Shown piece by piece: positions 56,068-64,000 of a stretch of DNA of 64,000 bases (position 1 is the stretch's first letter; every line of letters starts with the position of its first letter). The notes beneath the pieces were generated by a model. That model saw only the letters and a program-made list of their open reading frames with translations. It ran no database searches and was not told the origin of the DNA. The translations under genes were made by a program, and so were the position numbers. The stretch covers positions 3,472,001-3,536,000 of the forward strand of contig NC_015145.1 of assembly GCF_000189535.1 (NCBI RefSeq). Reading direction: 5' to 3'. The stretch comes from Pseudarthrobacter phenanthrenivorans Sphe3 (GTDB lineage: Bacteria > Actinomycetota > Actinomycetes > Actinomycetales > Micrococcaceae).

Positions 56068-57888
56068 ATGGCCAAGCAAACTCCATTTTTTCGATCCATC
56101 AGCCGTCTCTATCCCCATGTCCGGCCCATCATCCCCCGGCTCGTACTGGGACTGCTGTGCGCGCTGCTGGCCAGCGTTGTGGCCCTGGCCATACCGCAGG
56201 TCCTGCGGGTCCTGGTCAACGAATCACTGCAGCCCGGCGGCGCCACCGAGGCCATCTGGATCTCCGCCGGCATCATCCTGGTCCTGGGCATTGCGGAGGC
56301 TGTCCTGGTTGCGCTCCGCCGGCAGTTCGTCATCAACCCGGCCACCACCGTGGAAACCCGGATGCGCGTCTCCCTCTATGACCATCTCCAGGATCTGACG
56401 GTCTCCTTCCACGACCGCTGGGGCTCCGGCCAGCTCCTGTCCCGGGCCATGACAGACCTCAACTTCCTGCGCCGCTGGATGGCGTTCGGCGCCATCATGC
56501 TGGTGGTCACCACCCTCACCGTAATCATCGGCATCTCGGTCATGTTCGCCATGAGTTGGCAGCTTGCCCTGATCTTCCTCGCCGCGGCGCTGCCCATCAT
56601 GGCGTACAGCTTCCGGTTCCGGACCCGCTTCAGCAAAGTGGCCCGGCGCAGCCAGGACCAGGCAGGCGACCTCGCCACCACGGTTGAGGAATCGGTCCAC
56701 GGCATCCGGGTGCTCAAGGCCTTCGGCCGCAGCCGTGAAGCGCTGGAGAACTTCGAGGAGCAGGCCGAGGAACTGCGCCAGACAGAGATCGACAAGGCAC
56801 GGCACCAGGCGATGTTCACCATGGTGGTCACCCTGCTCCCGGAACTCGCCCTCGGCGCCGGGCTGGTAGTGGGAATCATGCTGTGCGCCAGCGGACAGCT
56901 GAGCATCGGCGCCCTCGTGGCATTCTTTGCCACCGCGGCGGTCATCGCTGCGCCTGTGGAGTTCTCCGGGATGCTGCTGGCCATGGCACTGACTGCCAAG
57001 ACCGCCGTCGACCGCCACTACGAAGTGATGGATTCGGCCAATACCATCACCAGCCCCGCTGAACCCCGCCGGCCGCAGCATCTTGCCGGCGAACTGCGGT
57101 TCCATAACGCCACCTTTGCCTATGACGATGCTCCGGACAAACCGATCCTGAAGGAGATCAGCCTGGATGTCCGCCCGGGCGAAACCATGGCGCTGGTGGG
57201 AATCACGGGAAGCGGCAAGAGCGCACTGATCCAGCTCGTGCCGCGGCTGTACGACGTCACCGGCGGCTCCATCAGCATCGACGGCGTGGACCTGCGCGAC
57301 TTCGACGTGGAGGAACTCCGGCGCATTGTGGCCGTGGCCTTCGAGGACACCACCCTGTTCTCCAACTCGGTCCGGGACAACGTCCTGCTCGGTGCGCCCG
57401 TTAGGAGCGACGCTGTCCTTGAGGAGGCGCTGGACGTGGCTCAGGCGCATTTCGCGTATTCGCTGCCCCAAGGACTGGATACGCTCATCGGTGAGGAGGG
57501 CCTGAGTTTGTCCGGCGGGCAGCGCCAGCGCATTGCCTTGGCACGCGCCATTGCCGCGAGGCCCCAAGTGCTGGTGCTGGACGATCCGCTGTCCGCCCTG
57601 GATGTGCACACGGAGGAGCTGGTGGAAACACGCCTCCGGGCAGTGCTGAAGGACACCACGACCCTCATCGTGGCCCACCGGCCGTCCACTGTTGCCCTCG
57701 CGGATCGTGTGGCGCTGCTTGAGGAAGGCCGGATCACCGCCGTCGGAACCCATACAGAACTGCTGGCAGGCAACGACCACTACCGCTACGTCATTGCCAG
57801 CCTGGACCAGGAACCCCGGGACCTGGACTCGGAACTCTCGGATCTCAACGAGCGGGCCGATATCAAGGCAGAGGAGGCCACCCGATGA
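56068..57888 (+). CDS. ABC exporter half-transporter A (degenerate ATP site)
   Basis: This 606-residue fused permease-ATPase has six membrane helices (residues about 20-310) and one nucleotide-binding domain. Walker A is [13 protein letters not shown], the signature [15 protein letters not shown], and the H-loop [11 protein letters not shown]. Walker B reads [12 protein letters not shown]: the catalytic Glu is Asp, typical of the non-hydrolysing site of heterodimeric exporters. GAGAAG precedes the ATG at 56068. It overlaps the second half by 4 bases. The substrate could be a drug, lipid or peptide. Confidence 0.9.
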   Translation: MAKQTPFFRSISRLYPHVRPIIPRLVLGLLCALLASVVALAIPQVLRVLVNESLQPGGATEAIWISAGIILVLGIAEAVLVALRRQFVINPATTVETRMRVSLYDHLQDLTVSFHDRWGSGQLLSRAMTDLNFLRRWMAFGAIMLVVTTLTVIIGISVMFAMSWQLALIFLAAALPIMAYSFRFRTRFSKVARRSQDQAGDLATTVEESVHGIRVLKAFGRSREALENFEEQAEELRQTEIDKARHQAMFTMVVTLLPELALGAGLVVGIMLCASGQLSIGALVAFFATAAVIAAPVEFSGMLLAMALTAKTAVDRHYEVMDSANTITSPAEPRRPQHLAGELRFHNATFAYDDAPDKPILKEISLDVRPGETMALVGITGSGKSALIQLVPRLYDVTGGSISIDGVDLRDFDVEELRRIVAVAFEDTTLFSNSVRDNVLLGAPVRSDAVLEEALDVAQAHFAYSLPQGLDTLIGEEGLSLSGGQRQRIALARAIAARPQVLVLDDPLSALDVHTEELVETRLRAVLKDTTTLIVAHRPSTVALADRVALLEEGRITAVGTHTELLAGNDHYRYVIASLDQEPRDLDSELSDLNERADIKAEEATR

Positions 57889-59711
57889 GCACCACAGCCT
57901 TTGGCACTGCCAACGAAGACAACGCGCACCTCAGCAAGAGCGACAGCAGGGCCGTGCGGCGGCGGTCCCTTGCGCTGCTGCGGTCGCTGATCCGGCCGGT
58001 CCGGCTCCGGTTCTGGCTGACCATCGCCATGGTGGTCCTTTCCCAGGCAGCACGTGTGGCCGGTCCCGCCCTGATCGCTTTCGGCATTGACCGTGCGCTG
58101 CCCGCCCTGCAGGCGGGGGACAACGCGCCCCTGGTCTTTACCGGCGTCGCCTACCTCCTGGCCGCCATTGCGACGGCGGGGCTCACGGCTTTGTACGTCA
58201 CGTCCACCGCCAGGCTGAGCCAGGCCATGCTGCTGGACCTGCGCCTCCGGGTCTTCCGCCACACCCAACGGCTGAGCCTCGAGTTCCACGAGAAGTACAC
58301 CTCCGGACGCATCATTGCCCGGCAGACCTCGGACCTGGAAGCCCTCCGCGAGCTCCTGGACTCCGGCGTCAGCTCACTGGCCTCCGGAATGTTGTTCATG
58401 GTCTTCACGGCCGTGACCGTTTTCGCGCTGGACTGGCGCAGCGGCCTGCTGGTCATGGCCGCCGGCGTACCCATGTTCTTCCTGGCCCGGTGGTACCAGA
58501 AACACTCCCAGATCGCCTTCCGGGAGTCGCGCGTGGTGTCCGCGCGGCTGATCGTGCACTTCGTGGAAACCATGACCGGGATCCGCGCGGTCAAGGCTTT
58601 CCGCAAGGAACGGGAGAACTCCGGGCGCTACGGCCAGCTTGCGGAGGACTACCGGAGGGTCACCGTGCGCTCCATCAACCTCAACGGCGTCTTCCAGCCC
58701 GGGCTGGTCCTGATCGGCAACGTCTGCGTGGCTGTGGTCCTGCTCTTCGGCGGGTTCCGCGTCCTGGCCGGCGACCTGGAAGTGGGCGTGCTGCTGGCGC
58801 TGATCCTCTCCACTAAGCGGTTCTTCCAGCCGGTGGACCAGATGGCCATGTTCTACAACTCGTTCCAGAGCGCCCAGGCCGCCCTCGAGAAGGTTTCCGG
58901 ACTCCTTGAGGAAGTGCCCACGGTCCGGCCGCCGAAGAATCCGGTAGTCCTGAAGAACGCCAGGGGTGCCGTGGACTTCATGGACGTGGAGTTCCGCTAC
59001 GGCGAGGGACCGGTGATCGTCCCCCGGCTGAACCTGCATATCCCTGCCGGCCAGACCGTTGCCCTGGTGGGCCAGACCGGAGCCGGGAAATCCACGCTGG
59101 CCAAACTCATAGCCCGCTTCTACGACGTCTCCTCCGGTTCACTGACCCTGGACGGGGTGGACCTCCGGGACCTGGGCACCACCGACCTGCGGCGGAACAT
59201 CGTCATGGTGACGCAGGAGGCGTTCCTGTTCAGCGGTTCCGTGGCGGACAACATTGCACTGGGGAGGCCGGAGGCGTCCCGTGACGAGATCGAGGAAGCG
59301 GCCAAAGCAGTGGGCGCCCACGGGTTCATCATGGAACTCCCGGAAGGCTACGACACCGACGTCAACAAGCGCGGCGGCCGCGTCTCGTCAGGCCAGCGGC
59401 AGCTCATCAGTTTTGCCCGGGCGTTCCTGGCCCGGCCGGCCGTGCTGATCCTGGACGAGGCCACTTCCTCACTGGACATCCCCTCGGAGAGACTGGTCCA
59501 GCAGGGCCTGGCCCGGCTGCTCGCCGGTACTGAGGCAGCCCGCAGGACCGCCTTGATCATCGCCCACAGGCTCTCCACAGTGGAAACCGCCGACAGGGTC
59601 CTGGTGGTGCACGATGGCCGCATCGTTGAAGACGGCAGCCCCGCAGATCTCATCGGCGGCGGAGGGCGCTTTGCCGACCTGCATGGAGCCTGGAAGGACT
59701 CCCTGGTCTGA
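57885..59711 (+). CDS. ABC exporter half-transporter B (canonical catalytic site)
   Basis: This 608-residue partner has six helices then an NBD with Walker [14 protein letters not shown], Walker [13 protein letters not shown] with the catalytic Glu, and H-loop [11 protein letters not shown]. Its signature is VSSGQRQ rather than LSGGQ. In the dimer this deviant signature faces the Asp-bearing Walker B of half A, so both substitutions fall on one composite site. The start overlaps the previous stop (ATGA), ensuring equal synthesis. A heterodimeric exporter such as TmrAB is the best comparison. Confidence 0.9.
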   Translation: MSTTAFGTANEDNAHLSKSDSRAVRRRSLALLRSLIRPVRLRFWLTIAMVVLSQAARVAGPALIAFGIDRALPALQAGDNAPLVFTGVAYLLAAIATAGLTALYVTSTARLSQAMLLDLRLRVFRHTQRLSLEFHEKYTSGRIIARQTSDLEALRELLDSGVSSLASGMLFMVFTAVTVFALDWRSGLLVMAAGVPMFFLARWYQKHSQIAFRESRVVSARLIVHFVETMTGIRAVKAFRKERENSGRYGQLAEDYRRVTVRSINLNGVFQPGLVLIGNVCVAVVLLFGGFRVLAGDLEVGVLLALILSTKRFFQPVDQMAMFYNSFQSAQAALEKVSGLLEEVPTVRPPKNPVVLKNARGAVDFMDVEFRYGEGPVIVPRLNLHIPAGQTVALVGQTGAGKSTLAKLIARFYDVSSGSLTLDGVDLRDLGTTDLRRNIVMVTQEAFLFSGSVADNIALGRPEASRDEIEEAAKAVGAHGFIMELPEGYDTDVNKRGGRVSSGQRQLISFARAFLARPAVLILDEATSSLDIPSERLVQQGLARLLAGTEAARRTALIIAHRLSTVETADRVLVVHDGRIVEDGSPADLIGGGGRFADLHGAWKDSLV

Positions 59712-59777
59712 TCGGCAGGGGATTTCGCATCGGGACCCCGGATCGGCTATCCTTGTAAAGTTGCTTTTGCAGCGGAT

Positions 59778-59854
<77 letters not shown>

Positions 59855-59860
59855 TCAGAA

Positions 59861-59891
59861 AGAGGGTCTCCTTGCGGAGGCCCTCTTTTTT
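59861..59891 (+). terminator. Rho-independent terminator of tRNA-Pro
   Basis: AGAGGGTCTCC and GGAGGCCCTCT pair across a TTGC loop, with one internal T-G position, followed by a T-tract (TTTTTT). Confidence 0.9.
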
Positions 59892-59931
59892 GTATCCATG
59901 AGCCAGCCTCAGGCTGCCCGGGAAGCAGCTT

Positions 59932-59970
59932 AAAAAGGAATGGCCCCGGAGCTTTCGCCCCGGGGCCATT
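59932..59970 (-). terminator. Rho-independent terminator of the peptide gene
   Basis: On the minus strand AATGGCCCCGG pairs with CCGGGGCCATT (11 bp, 10-base loop) and is followed by CCTTTTT, 26 bases after the peptide stop. The peptide gene is therefore a monocistronic unit with its own strong terminator. Confidence 0.88.
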
Positions 59971-59996
59971 CCCCGCCTCCAAGGTGAGGAAGCTAT

Positions 59997-60212
59997 TTAC
60001 ATCGGGTCAGGCCAGTTGCCCACGTACGTGGTGTACGAGGTGTCAGTGCTCTTGTCCTTGGTCTTCTTGGACATCGGGTCGGGCCAGTTTCCAACGGCTA
60101 CCGAAGTGCCGGTGGAGTCCGCGAGGGAACCGGCAGACAGGACGGCCGGAGCCGCAGCAGAAAAAGCAAGGGCACCGGCCAAGGCGGCCGCGGTTGCGAT
60201 CTTCTTCAACAT
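59997..60212 (-). CDS. Exported pro-peptide with two VGNWPDPM repeats (candidate pheromone precursor)
   Basis: The 71-residue product has a Sec-type signal sequence (MLKKIATAAALAGALAF, then SAAAPAVLSAGS with possible Ala cleavage sites). The exported part of about 45 residues contains VGNWPDPM, a Lys-rich linker (SKKTKDKSTDTSYTTY) and a second VGNWPDPM that ends exactly at the C-terminus. The repeats differ at three synonymous codons (GTT-GGA and CCC versus GTG-GGC and CCT). AGGA lies 8 bases before the ATG at 60212. It is divergent from the XRE-TPR gene and has its own promoter and terminator. I infer that VGNWPDPM is the mature signal. A structural exported peptide or RiPP precursor is an alternative, but no modification genes are nearby. 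Confidence 0.8.
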   Translation of the reverse strand: MLKKIATAAALAGALAFSAAAPAVLSAGSLADSTGTSVAVGNWPDPMSKKTKDKSTDTSYTTYVGNWPDPM

Positions 60213-60276
60213 AGATAGGTTCCTCAATACGAGTCGGATTCGTTACAAAGCCAGCACTGTCCTTGTTGACATACAT

Positions 60277-60305
60277 TGTAAAATGTTTTCCACAGGGACT
60301 GTCAA
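60277..60305 (-). promoter_or_regulatory. SigA-type promoter of the peptide gene
   Basis: On the minus strand TTGACA (60305-60300) is 17 bp from TTTACA (60282-60277), a near-consensus housekeeping promoter giving a leader of about 58 bases. The -10 lies inside ACATT-GTAA-AATGT (60273-60286), a second small palindrome. Confidence 0.8.
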
Positions 60306-60327
60306 GCATTTAGTACAAAGACAGTCC
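60296..60327. promoter_or_regulatory. 8-16-8 inverted repeat: likely XRE-TPR operator
   Basis: GGACTGTC (60296-60303) and GACAGTCC (60320-60327) are exact complements, 24 bp centre to centre. The left arm overlaps the -35 of the peptide promoter. The right arm lies just before the SD of the regulator gene. A third half-site, ACTGTCC, lies at 60256-60262 in the peptide leader. Confidence 0.7.
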
Positions 60328-60345
60328 GGAAAAGGAGGAAATCCC

Positions 60346-61611
60346 GTGGGCAACGGATTCGGCGAGAAGCTCCGTGCGGAGCGTCTCGAACGGGGGCTGA
60401 CACAGGCGGAACTGGGAAAGGACCTGTATTCCCCCAGCTATATCTCTCTGCTCGAAACCGGCCGCCGGGAGCCGACGGCCGAGGTTATCGAGGAACTCGC
60501 GCGCAGGCTGGAACTGGCACCCAAGGCACTGGAGGCTTGGAGCCAGCCCGTCACCGTCAGCGACGCCGAGTATGTCCTTGCAGGACTCTACGCCCGCCAG
60601 GCGTGGGACCTGAGGGACTATGAGCTGGCCGCCAGCCATGCTGCCACCGCCGCCCAGATTGCCCTGGAGGGCAAGAACACGAGCGCGTGGTGGAACATGA
60701 CGTATATGCAGGCCGAGTGCCTCATCAAGCAGGGCAATTGGCAGGAATGCCAACGCATTATGCAGCATCTGTTGGAGCACCCGATGGCGACCGAATCTGC
60801 TGGCCTTGCGGTCCGCGCCAGGCAGATGCTGGCCGGCATCGCACAGGGCCAGGGCCAGCTAAGTGCGGCGGTGGAGCACGCCATGGAAGCTGTACGGCTC
60901 TGCTCCCAGCTGCCTAAGGGTTCCACGCTGATTATTGGTGCTCACCGCGCCCTCATTGGAGCGCTGGCCGAAAGCGGCAGGTTGGATGAAGCCTGGAAGT
61001 ACTGCCAGGCCATGATCGACCACGTGGATGAGCATTCCATGTCCCAGCTTGCCGGCGAAGTGGCATGGGTGATCGGCAACGTGGCATTCATGCGGCATGA
61101 CTACCAGGAGGGCATCAAGCACCATGAACGTGCGGCACGGTTGCTCTCCCCCGCCAACGACATCGAACTGTGGGCCCGGTTTAACAAGGCATCGGCTGCA
61201 GTCCGGCTGTCATCGGGAATTGTCGAGCCAGAAACGCTTTCATCAATCGAGCGGGCCGAACTGGCGCTGTCCATTGTGGGTGGCAACAAGTCGGACCAGC
61301 TGGAGGTCGCTTTCATCCGCGCCCGCTGGCTGTACCTGACCGGGGACATTGTTGCCGCCGTCGAAAAGCTCCGCGAAATCCACGCAGAGCGTTCTGCCCT
61401 GGCCAAGCACACAGCAGGTGAAGTGTCGCTGCTGCTGGGCAAATCACTCAAGGCCGCGGGTGAACCCGAGGAAGCCCTGGTGCACCTCGAGGAAGCCCAG
61501 AAAGCCTTCAGCGCGGCGGGAGCCGCGGACCGCGTCCAGCAAGCGCTGGACGCAGTCCTGGAAATAAAGCTGGCCCAGAAGCGCGCTGCCGCAGCCGCCA
61601 AGGCCAGCTAA
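60346..61611 (+). CDS. XRE-type HTH regulator with TPR-rich C-terminus (RRNPP-like receptor)
   Basis: This 421-residue soluble protein has an N-terminal XRE helix-turn-helix at residues 6-60 (GEKLRAERLERGLTQAELGK, then SPSYISLLETGRREPTAEVI). The remaining 340 residues are helical TPR-like repeats: EYVLAGLYARQAWDLRDYEL, AWWNMTYMQAECLIKQGNWQ, ALIGALAESGRLDEAWKYCQ, AWVIGNVAFMRHDYQEGIKH, FIRARWLYLTGDIVAAVEKL and LLLGKSLKAAGEPEEALVHL. The size and layout match NprR-type peptide receptors. The start is GTG at 60346 with AAAGGAGG 7 bases upstream; the in-frame extension to 60016 overlaps the peptide gene. There is no membrane segment, so a ligand would have to be imported. Confidence 0.85.
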   Translation: MGNGFGEKLRAERLERGLTQAELGKDLYSPSYISLLETGRREPTAEVIEELARRLELAPKALEAWSQPVTVSDAEYVLAGLYARQAWDLRDYELAASHAATAAQIALEGKNTSAWWNMTYMQAECLIKQGNWQECQRIMQHLLEHPMATESAGLAVRARQMLAGIAQGQGQLSAAVEHAMEAVRLCSQLPKGSTLIIGAHRALIGALAESGRLDEAWKYCQAMIDHVDEHSMSQLAGEVAWVIGNVAFMRHDYQEGIKHHERAARLLSPANDIELWARFNKASAAVRLSSGIVEPETLSSIERAELALSIVGGNKSDQLEVAFIRARWLYLTGDIVAAVEKLREIHAERSALAKHTAGEVSLLLGKSLKAAGEPEEALVHLEEAQKAFSAAGAADRVQQALDAVLEIKLAQKRAAAAAKAS

Positions 61612-61647
61612 GCACTAACCGAACCGCCGGGAGCTGCTGGGGCTCCG

Positions 61648-62586
61648 TCAGGCGAAGGGTTTTCCGGTGATTTTCTCGTAAGCCTCGACGTAGCGGCTGC
61701 GGGTACGGTTCACAACCTCGTCAGGCAGCGCCGGTGGAGGCGTATCCGAGGACTTGTCCCAGCCCGATTCAGCAGACGTCAGCCAATCCCGCACATATTG
61801 CTTGTCATAGGACGGCTGTGCCTTCCCCGGCTGGTATGTGGCGGCATCCCAGAACCGCGAGGAATCCGGCGTCAGGACCTCGTCCCCCAGGGTGATTGAG
61901 CCCGAGACGGGATCGTAGCCGAATTCGACCTTGGTGTCGGCGAGGATAATCCCCCGCTCCCGCGCGATTTTTTCCGCCGTGGTGTAGATCTTCAGCGTGA
62001 GCTCGCTGAGGCGCCCGGCGATATCGTCACCCACCATGGCCACAACGGCGTCGTAGGTGATGTTCTCGTCGTGCTCGCCCACCTCAGCCTTGGCGGACGG
62101 CGTGAAGATGGGGTGTTCCAGGCGGGACCCGTCAACCAGGCCCTCTGGCAGCGGAATGCTGCACACGGTCCCGGACGCCTTGTACTCCTGCAGGCCGGAA
62201 CCTGTGAGGTAGCCACGGGCGATGCACTCCACCGGGAACATGTCCAGCTTCTTGCAGACCATGGCCCGGCCTTCCACTTGGGCAGGAACCCCGTCCTCCA
62301 CGGTGGAGCCCAGCACGTGGTGTTCCACGTCCAGCTGGTCGAACCACCACAGGCTCAGCTGGGTCAGGATGCGCCCCTTGTCCGGAATCTCACTGGAGAG
62401 GACATGGTCAAACGCGCTGATACGGTCGCTGGCCACCACCAGCACGCAGTCCTGGCCAACTCGTTGCACGATTGACTCATCAACCGGTTCGTAGAGGTCC
62501 CTGACTTTCCCGGAATAGAGGTGCTTCCAGCCGGGGAGGTCCAGGGTTTTGGTGCTGAAGCCGCGGGATGCTGGGTTTTCGCTCAT
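61648..62586 (-). CDS. purC: SAICAR synthetase
   Basis: PurC (phosphoribosylaminoimidazole-succinocarboxamide synthase) joins aspartate to CAIR in purine synthesis. The 312-residue protein opens HLYSGKVRDLYEPVD (ATP-binding loop), then DRISAFDHVLSSEIPDKGRI, and CIARGYLTGSGLQEY. TLGDEVLTPDSSRFWD is the second family signature. It is of the longer type found in actinobacteria and fungi. It lies 2 bases after purD, in one operon, and converges with the XRE-TPR gene. Confidence 0.95.
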   Translation of the reverse strand: MSENPASRGFSTKTLDLPGWKHLYSGKVRDLYEPVDESIVQRVGQDCVLVVASDRISAFDHVLSSEIPDKGRILTQLSLWWFDQLDVEHHVLGSTVEDGVPAQVEGRAMVCKKLDMFPVECIARGYLTGSGLQEYKASGTVCSIPLPEGLVDGSRLEHPIFTPSAKAEVGEHDENITYDAVVAMVGDDIAGRLSELTLKIYTTAEKIARERGIILADTKVEFGYDPVSGSITLGDEVLTPDSSRFWDAATYQPGKAQPSYDKQYVRDWLTSAESGWDKSSDTPPPALPDEVVNRTRSRYVEAYEKITGKPFA

Positions 62587-62588
62587 GC

Positions 62589-63899
62589 TTAGGCCTTCGT
62601 CTTGTGCTCGGAAAAGGATGCGCCGGAGGGCACTTTGATCTCCCCGCGGGCTGCTTTGCCGCCGATGTCCGTGCGGAACTGGGAACCTTCGAGCTGGATC
62701 AGCTCCACGCCGTCGTACGCTCTTTCGCGGGCCTCCACGAGGTCACTGCCCAGTGCCACCACGGCCAGCACGCGGCCGCCGGCGGACACCACTTTGCCGT
62801 CCTCGTCAAAGGCGGTGCCGGCATGGATGACGTGCACGCCGTCGAGCTCCTCGGCCTTCTTCAGGCCGCGGATGCGGTCACCGGTGCGGGGAGTGCCTGG
62901 ATAGTTTTCGCCGGCAACGACGACGGCGACAGCAGTCTCCTTCGCCCAGCGCAGTTCTTCCGCTTTGTCCAGTTCGCCTTTTGCGGCTGCCATGAGCAGG
63001 GAACCGAGCGGGGTCTTGAGCCGTGCCAGGACGGCCTGGGTTTCCGGGTCGCCGAAGCGGACGTTGAACTCGATCACGCGGGTGCCCCGCGACGTGAGGG
63101 CCAGCCCCACGAACAGCACGCCTACGAAAGGAGTCCCGCGACGGGCCATCTCGTTGACCGTGGGCTGGGCCACGCGGTCGATGACTTCCTGGACGAGTCC
63201 CTCGGGTGCCCACTCAAGGGGCGTGTAGGCGCCCATGCCGCCGGTGTTGGGCCCTTCGTCGTTGTCGAAGATCCGCTTGAAGTCCTGGGCCGGTGACAGC
63301 GCGACGGTGTTGTGCCCGTCGCAGAGGACGAACAGGGAAACCTCGGGCCCGTCCAGGAACTCCTCGATCACCACGGAACCGCCGGCGTCGAAGCAGGACT
63401 GGGCGTGGGCCAGGGCTTCCGCGCGGTCCTTGGTGACCACAACCCCCTTGCCGGCAGCGAGTCCGTCATCCTTGACCACGTAGGGTGCACCGAAGGTGTC
63501 CAGTGCAGAGGCCGCTTCCTCCGCGCTGGTTGCCACCATCGCCATGGCTGTGGGTACGCCGGCTTCTGCCATGATTTCCTTGGCGAAGGCCTTTGACGCC
63601 TCCAACTGTGCTGCCGCCTTGCTGGGCCCGAACACCGGAATTCCTGCTTTGCGGACGGCGTCGGACACACCGGCTGCGAGCGGCGCCTCCGGTCCCACCA
63701 CCACCAGGTCAACCGTGAGCCTGGTGGCCAGTGCCGCTACGGCGTCCGGATCGTTGGCGTTGATGCTGTGCGTGGGGACCAGTTTGCTGATGCCGGCATT
63801 GCCGGGAGCCGCATGGACCTCGGACACGTTGGGGTCGGCGAGCAGGGAGCGGACAATGGCGTGTTCGCGGCCTCCGGGGCCGATGACGAGTACCTTCAC
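62589..63899 (-). CDS. purD: Phosphoribosylamine-glycine ligase
   Basis: PurD (GAR synthetase) is an ATP-grasp enzyme that couples glycine to phosphoribosylamine. The 436-residue protein begins VKVLVIGPGGREHAIVRSL. The ATP-grasp loop YVVKDDGLAAGKGVVVT follows, then GPNTGGMGAYTP and GVLFVGLALTSRGTRVIEFNVRFGDPETQAVL, the family signature. The start is GTG at 63899 with GGAG close upstream; a GTG at 63923 is in frame but adds non-family residues. It forms the purD-purC pair. Confidence 0.95.
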   Translation of the reverse strand: MKVLVIGPGGREHAIVRSLLADPNVSEVHAAPGNAGISKLVPTHSINANDPDAVAALATRLTVDLVVVGPEAPLAAGVSDAVRKAGIPVFGPSKAAAQLEASKAFAKEIMAEAGVPTAMAMVATSAEEAASALDTFGAPYVVKDDGLAAGKGVVVTKDRAEALAHAQSCFDAGGSVVIEEFLDGPEVSLFVLCDGHNTVALSPAQDFKRIFDNDEGPNTGGMGAYTPLEWAPEGLVQEVIDRVAQPTVNEMARRGTPFVGVLFVGLALTSRGTRVIEFNVRFGDPETQAVLARLKTPLGSLLMAAAKGELDKAEELRWAKETAVAVVVAGENYPGTPRTGDRIRGLKKAEELDGVHVIHAGTAFDEDGKVVSAGGRVLAVVALGSDLVEARERAYDGVELIQLEGSQFRTDIGGKAARGEIKVPSGASFSEHKTKA

Positions 63900-64000
63900 A
63901 GTCTCCAAGGGTACTTCGTGCACCCTGCGCGCTCCTAAGCTGTGTCCTCCCTGCCCTGTTCATCAATCCGCGGCCCGGCCCGCTCCGAATCAACACCATG
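63900..64000. other. Right edge; no gene assigned
   Basis: The last 101 bases hold the purD leader on the minus strand. An ATG at 63998-64000 on the plus strand could open the next gene, but this cannot be judged. Confidence 0.4.

Noticed and set aside
56224..57780. 518-codon open frame antisense to exporter half A
   Set aside because: Same cause: codon-position GC bias in the real gene keeps the opposite frame open.
60016..60345. In-frame upstream extension of the XRE-TPR gene
   Set aside because: It runs antisense through the peptide gene; the GTG at 60346 has a near-perfect SD.
59997..61611. Toxin-antitoxin pair
   Set aside because: The small product has an export signal, a repeated motif and its own terminator; the partner is a large TPR protein, unlike antitoxins.

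Overview
The window is GC-rich, densely coded chromosomal DNA with many GTG and TTG starts. Its gene content is typical of a Gram-positive high-GC actinobacterium, and the best fit is a soil member of the Micrococcaceae (Arthrobacter/Pseudarthrobacter type). The pointers are an actinobacterial Flp/Tad locus beside a DUF1998 helicase, a GlxR-like Crp, a MarP-like protease, a PonA2-like penicillin-binding protein beside a metallophosphoesterase, and frequent TANNNT boxes 6-7 bases ahead of start codons (leaderless genes). No phage, transposase or CRISPR array was seen. The assignment rests on gene content, not on a database search.

Layout. 0-13.8 kb: a GntR regulator and lactate dehydrogenase LldD sharing two operators, an ArsR-type regulator, an AcuC-like deacetylase, a TrkH/TrkA potassium system, ProC, a Ppx/GppA-SseB pair, topoisomerase I and a methyltransferase. 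13.9-19.2 kb: two related lipoproteins, a TrhO-like rhodanese, an acetyltransferase and a DEAH helicase. 19.3-24.7 kb: a minus-strand Ssd-TadA-TadB-TadC-DUF4244-TadE-TadG-like pilus or secretion operon. 24.8-33.1 kb: a DNA polymerase I-like enzyme, a YegP-like protein, Nth with a CoA-pyrophosphatase-type Nudix enzyme, acetyl-CoA synthetase and a DeoR regulator. 33.1-47.8 kb: two galactoside-use clusters. The first is LacI, GH42 beta-galactosidase, two permeases and a binding protein. The second is LacI with an oxidoreductase, two permeases, a binding protein and GH36 alpha-galactosidase. Neither encodes an ABC ATPase, so both importers probably share one made elsewhere. 47.8-55.9 kb: AroQ, MarP, Crp, a 32-bp-period repeat array, Nudix, RidA, DUF4177, PonA and a metallophosphoesterase. 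56.0-59.7 kb: a heterodimeric ABC exporter. 59.8-64 kb: tRNA-Pro, the peptide/regulator pair, then PurC and PurD.

The most striking element is at 59.93-61.61 kb. A 71-residue exported pro-peptide carries two copies of VGNWPDPM, the second at its very C-terminus. It is transcribed divergently from a 421-residue cytoplasmic XRE-TPR regulator of NprR-like length. A near-consensus promoter for the peptide gene (TTGACA, 17 bp, TTTACA) overlaps a perfect 8-16-8 inverted repeat. The layout resembles SHP/Rgg or PlcR/PapR peptide-pheromone circuits (RRNPP family), which are best known from Firmicutes. I propose it as a candidate actinobacterial peptide-signalling system.

Other unusual features are the bipolar 32-bp array downstream of crp, a 56-bp tandem repeat between trkA and proC, paired operators upstream of several operons, and an exporter with one degenerate ATP site and two operators 30 bp apart.
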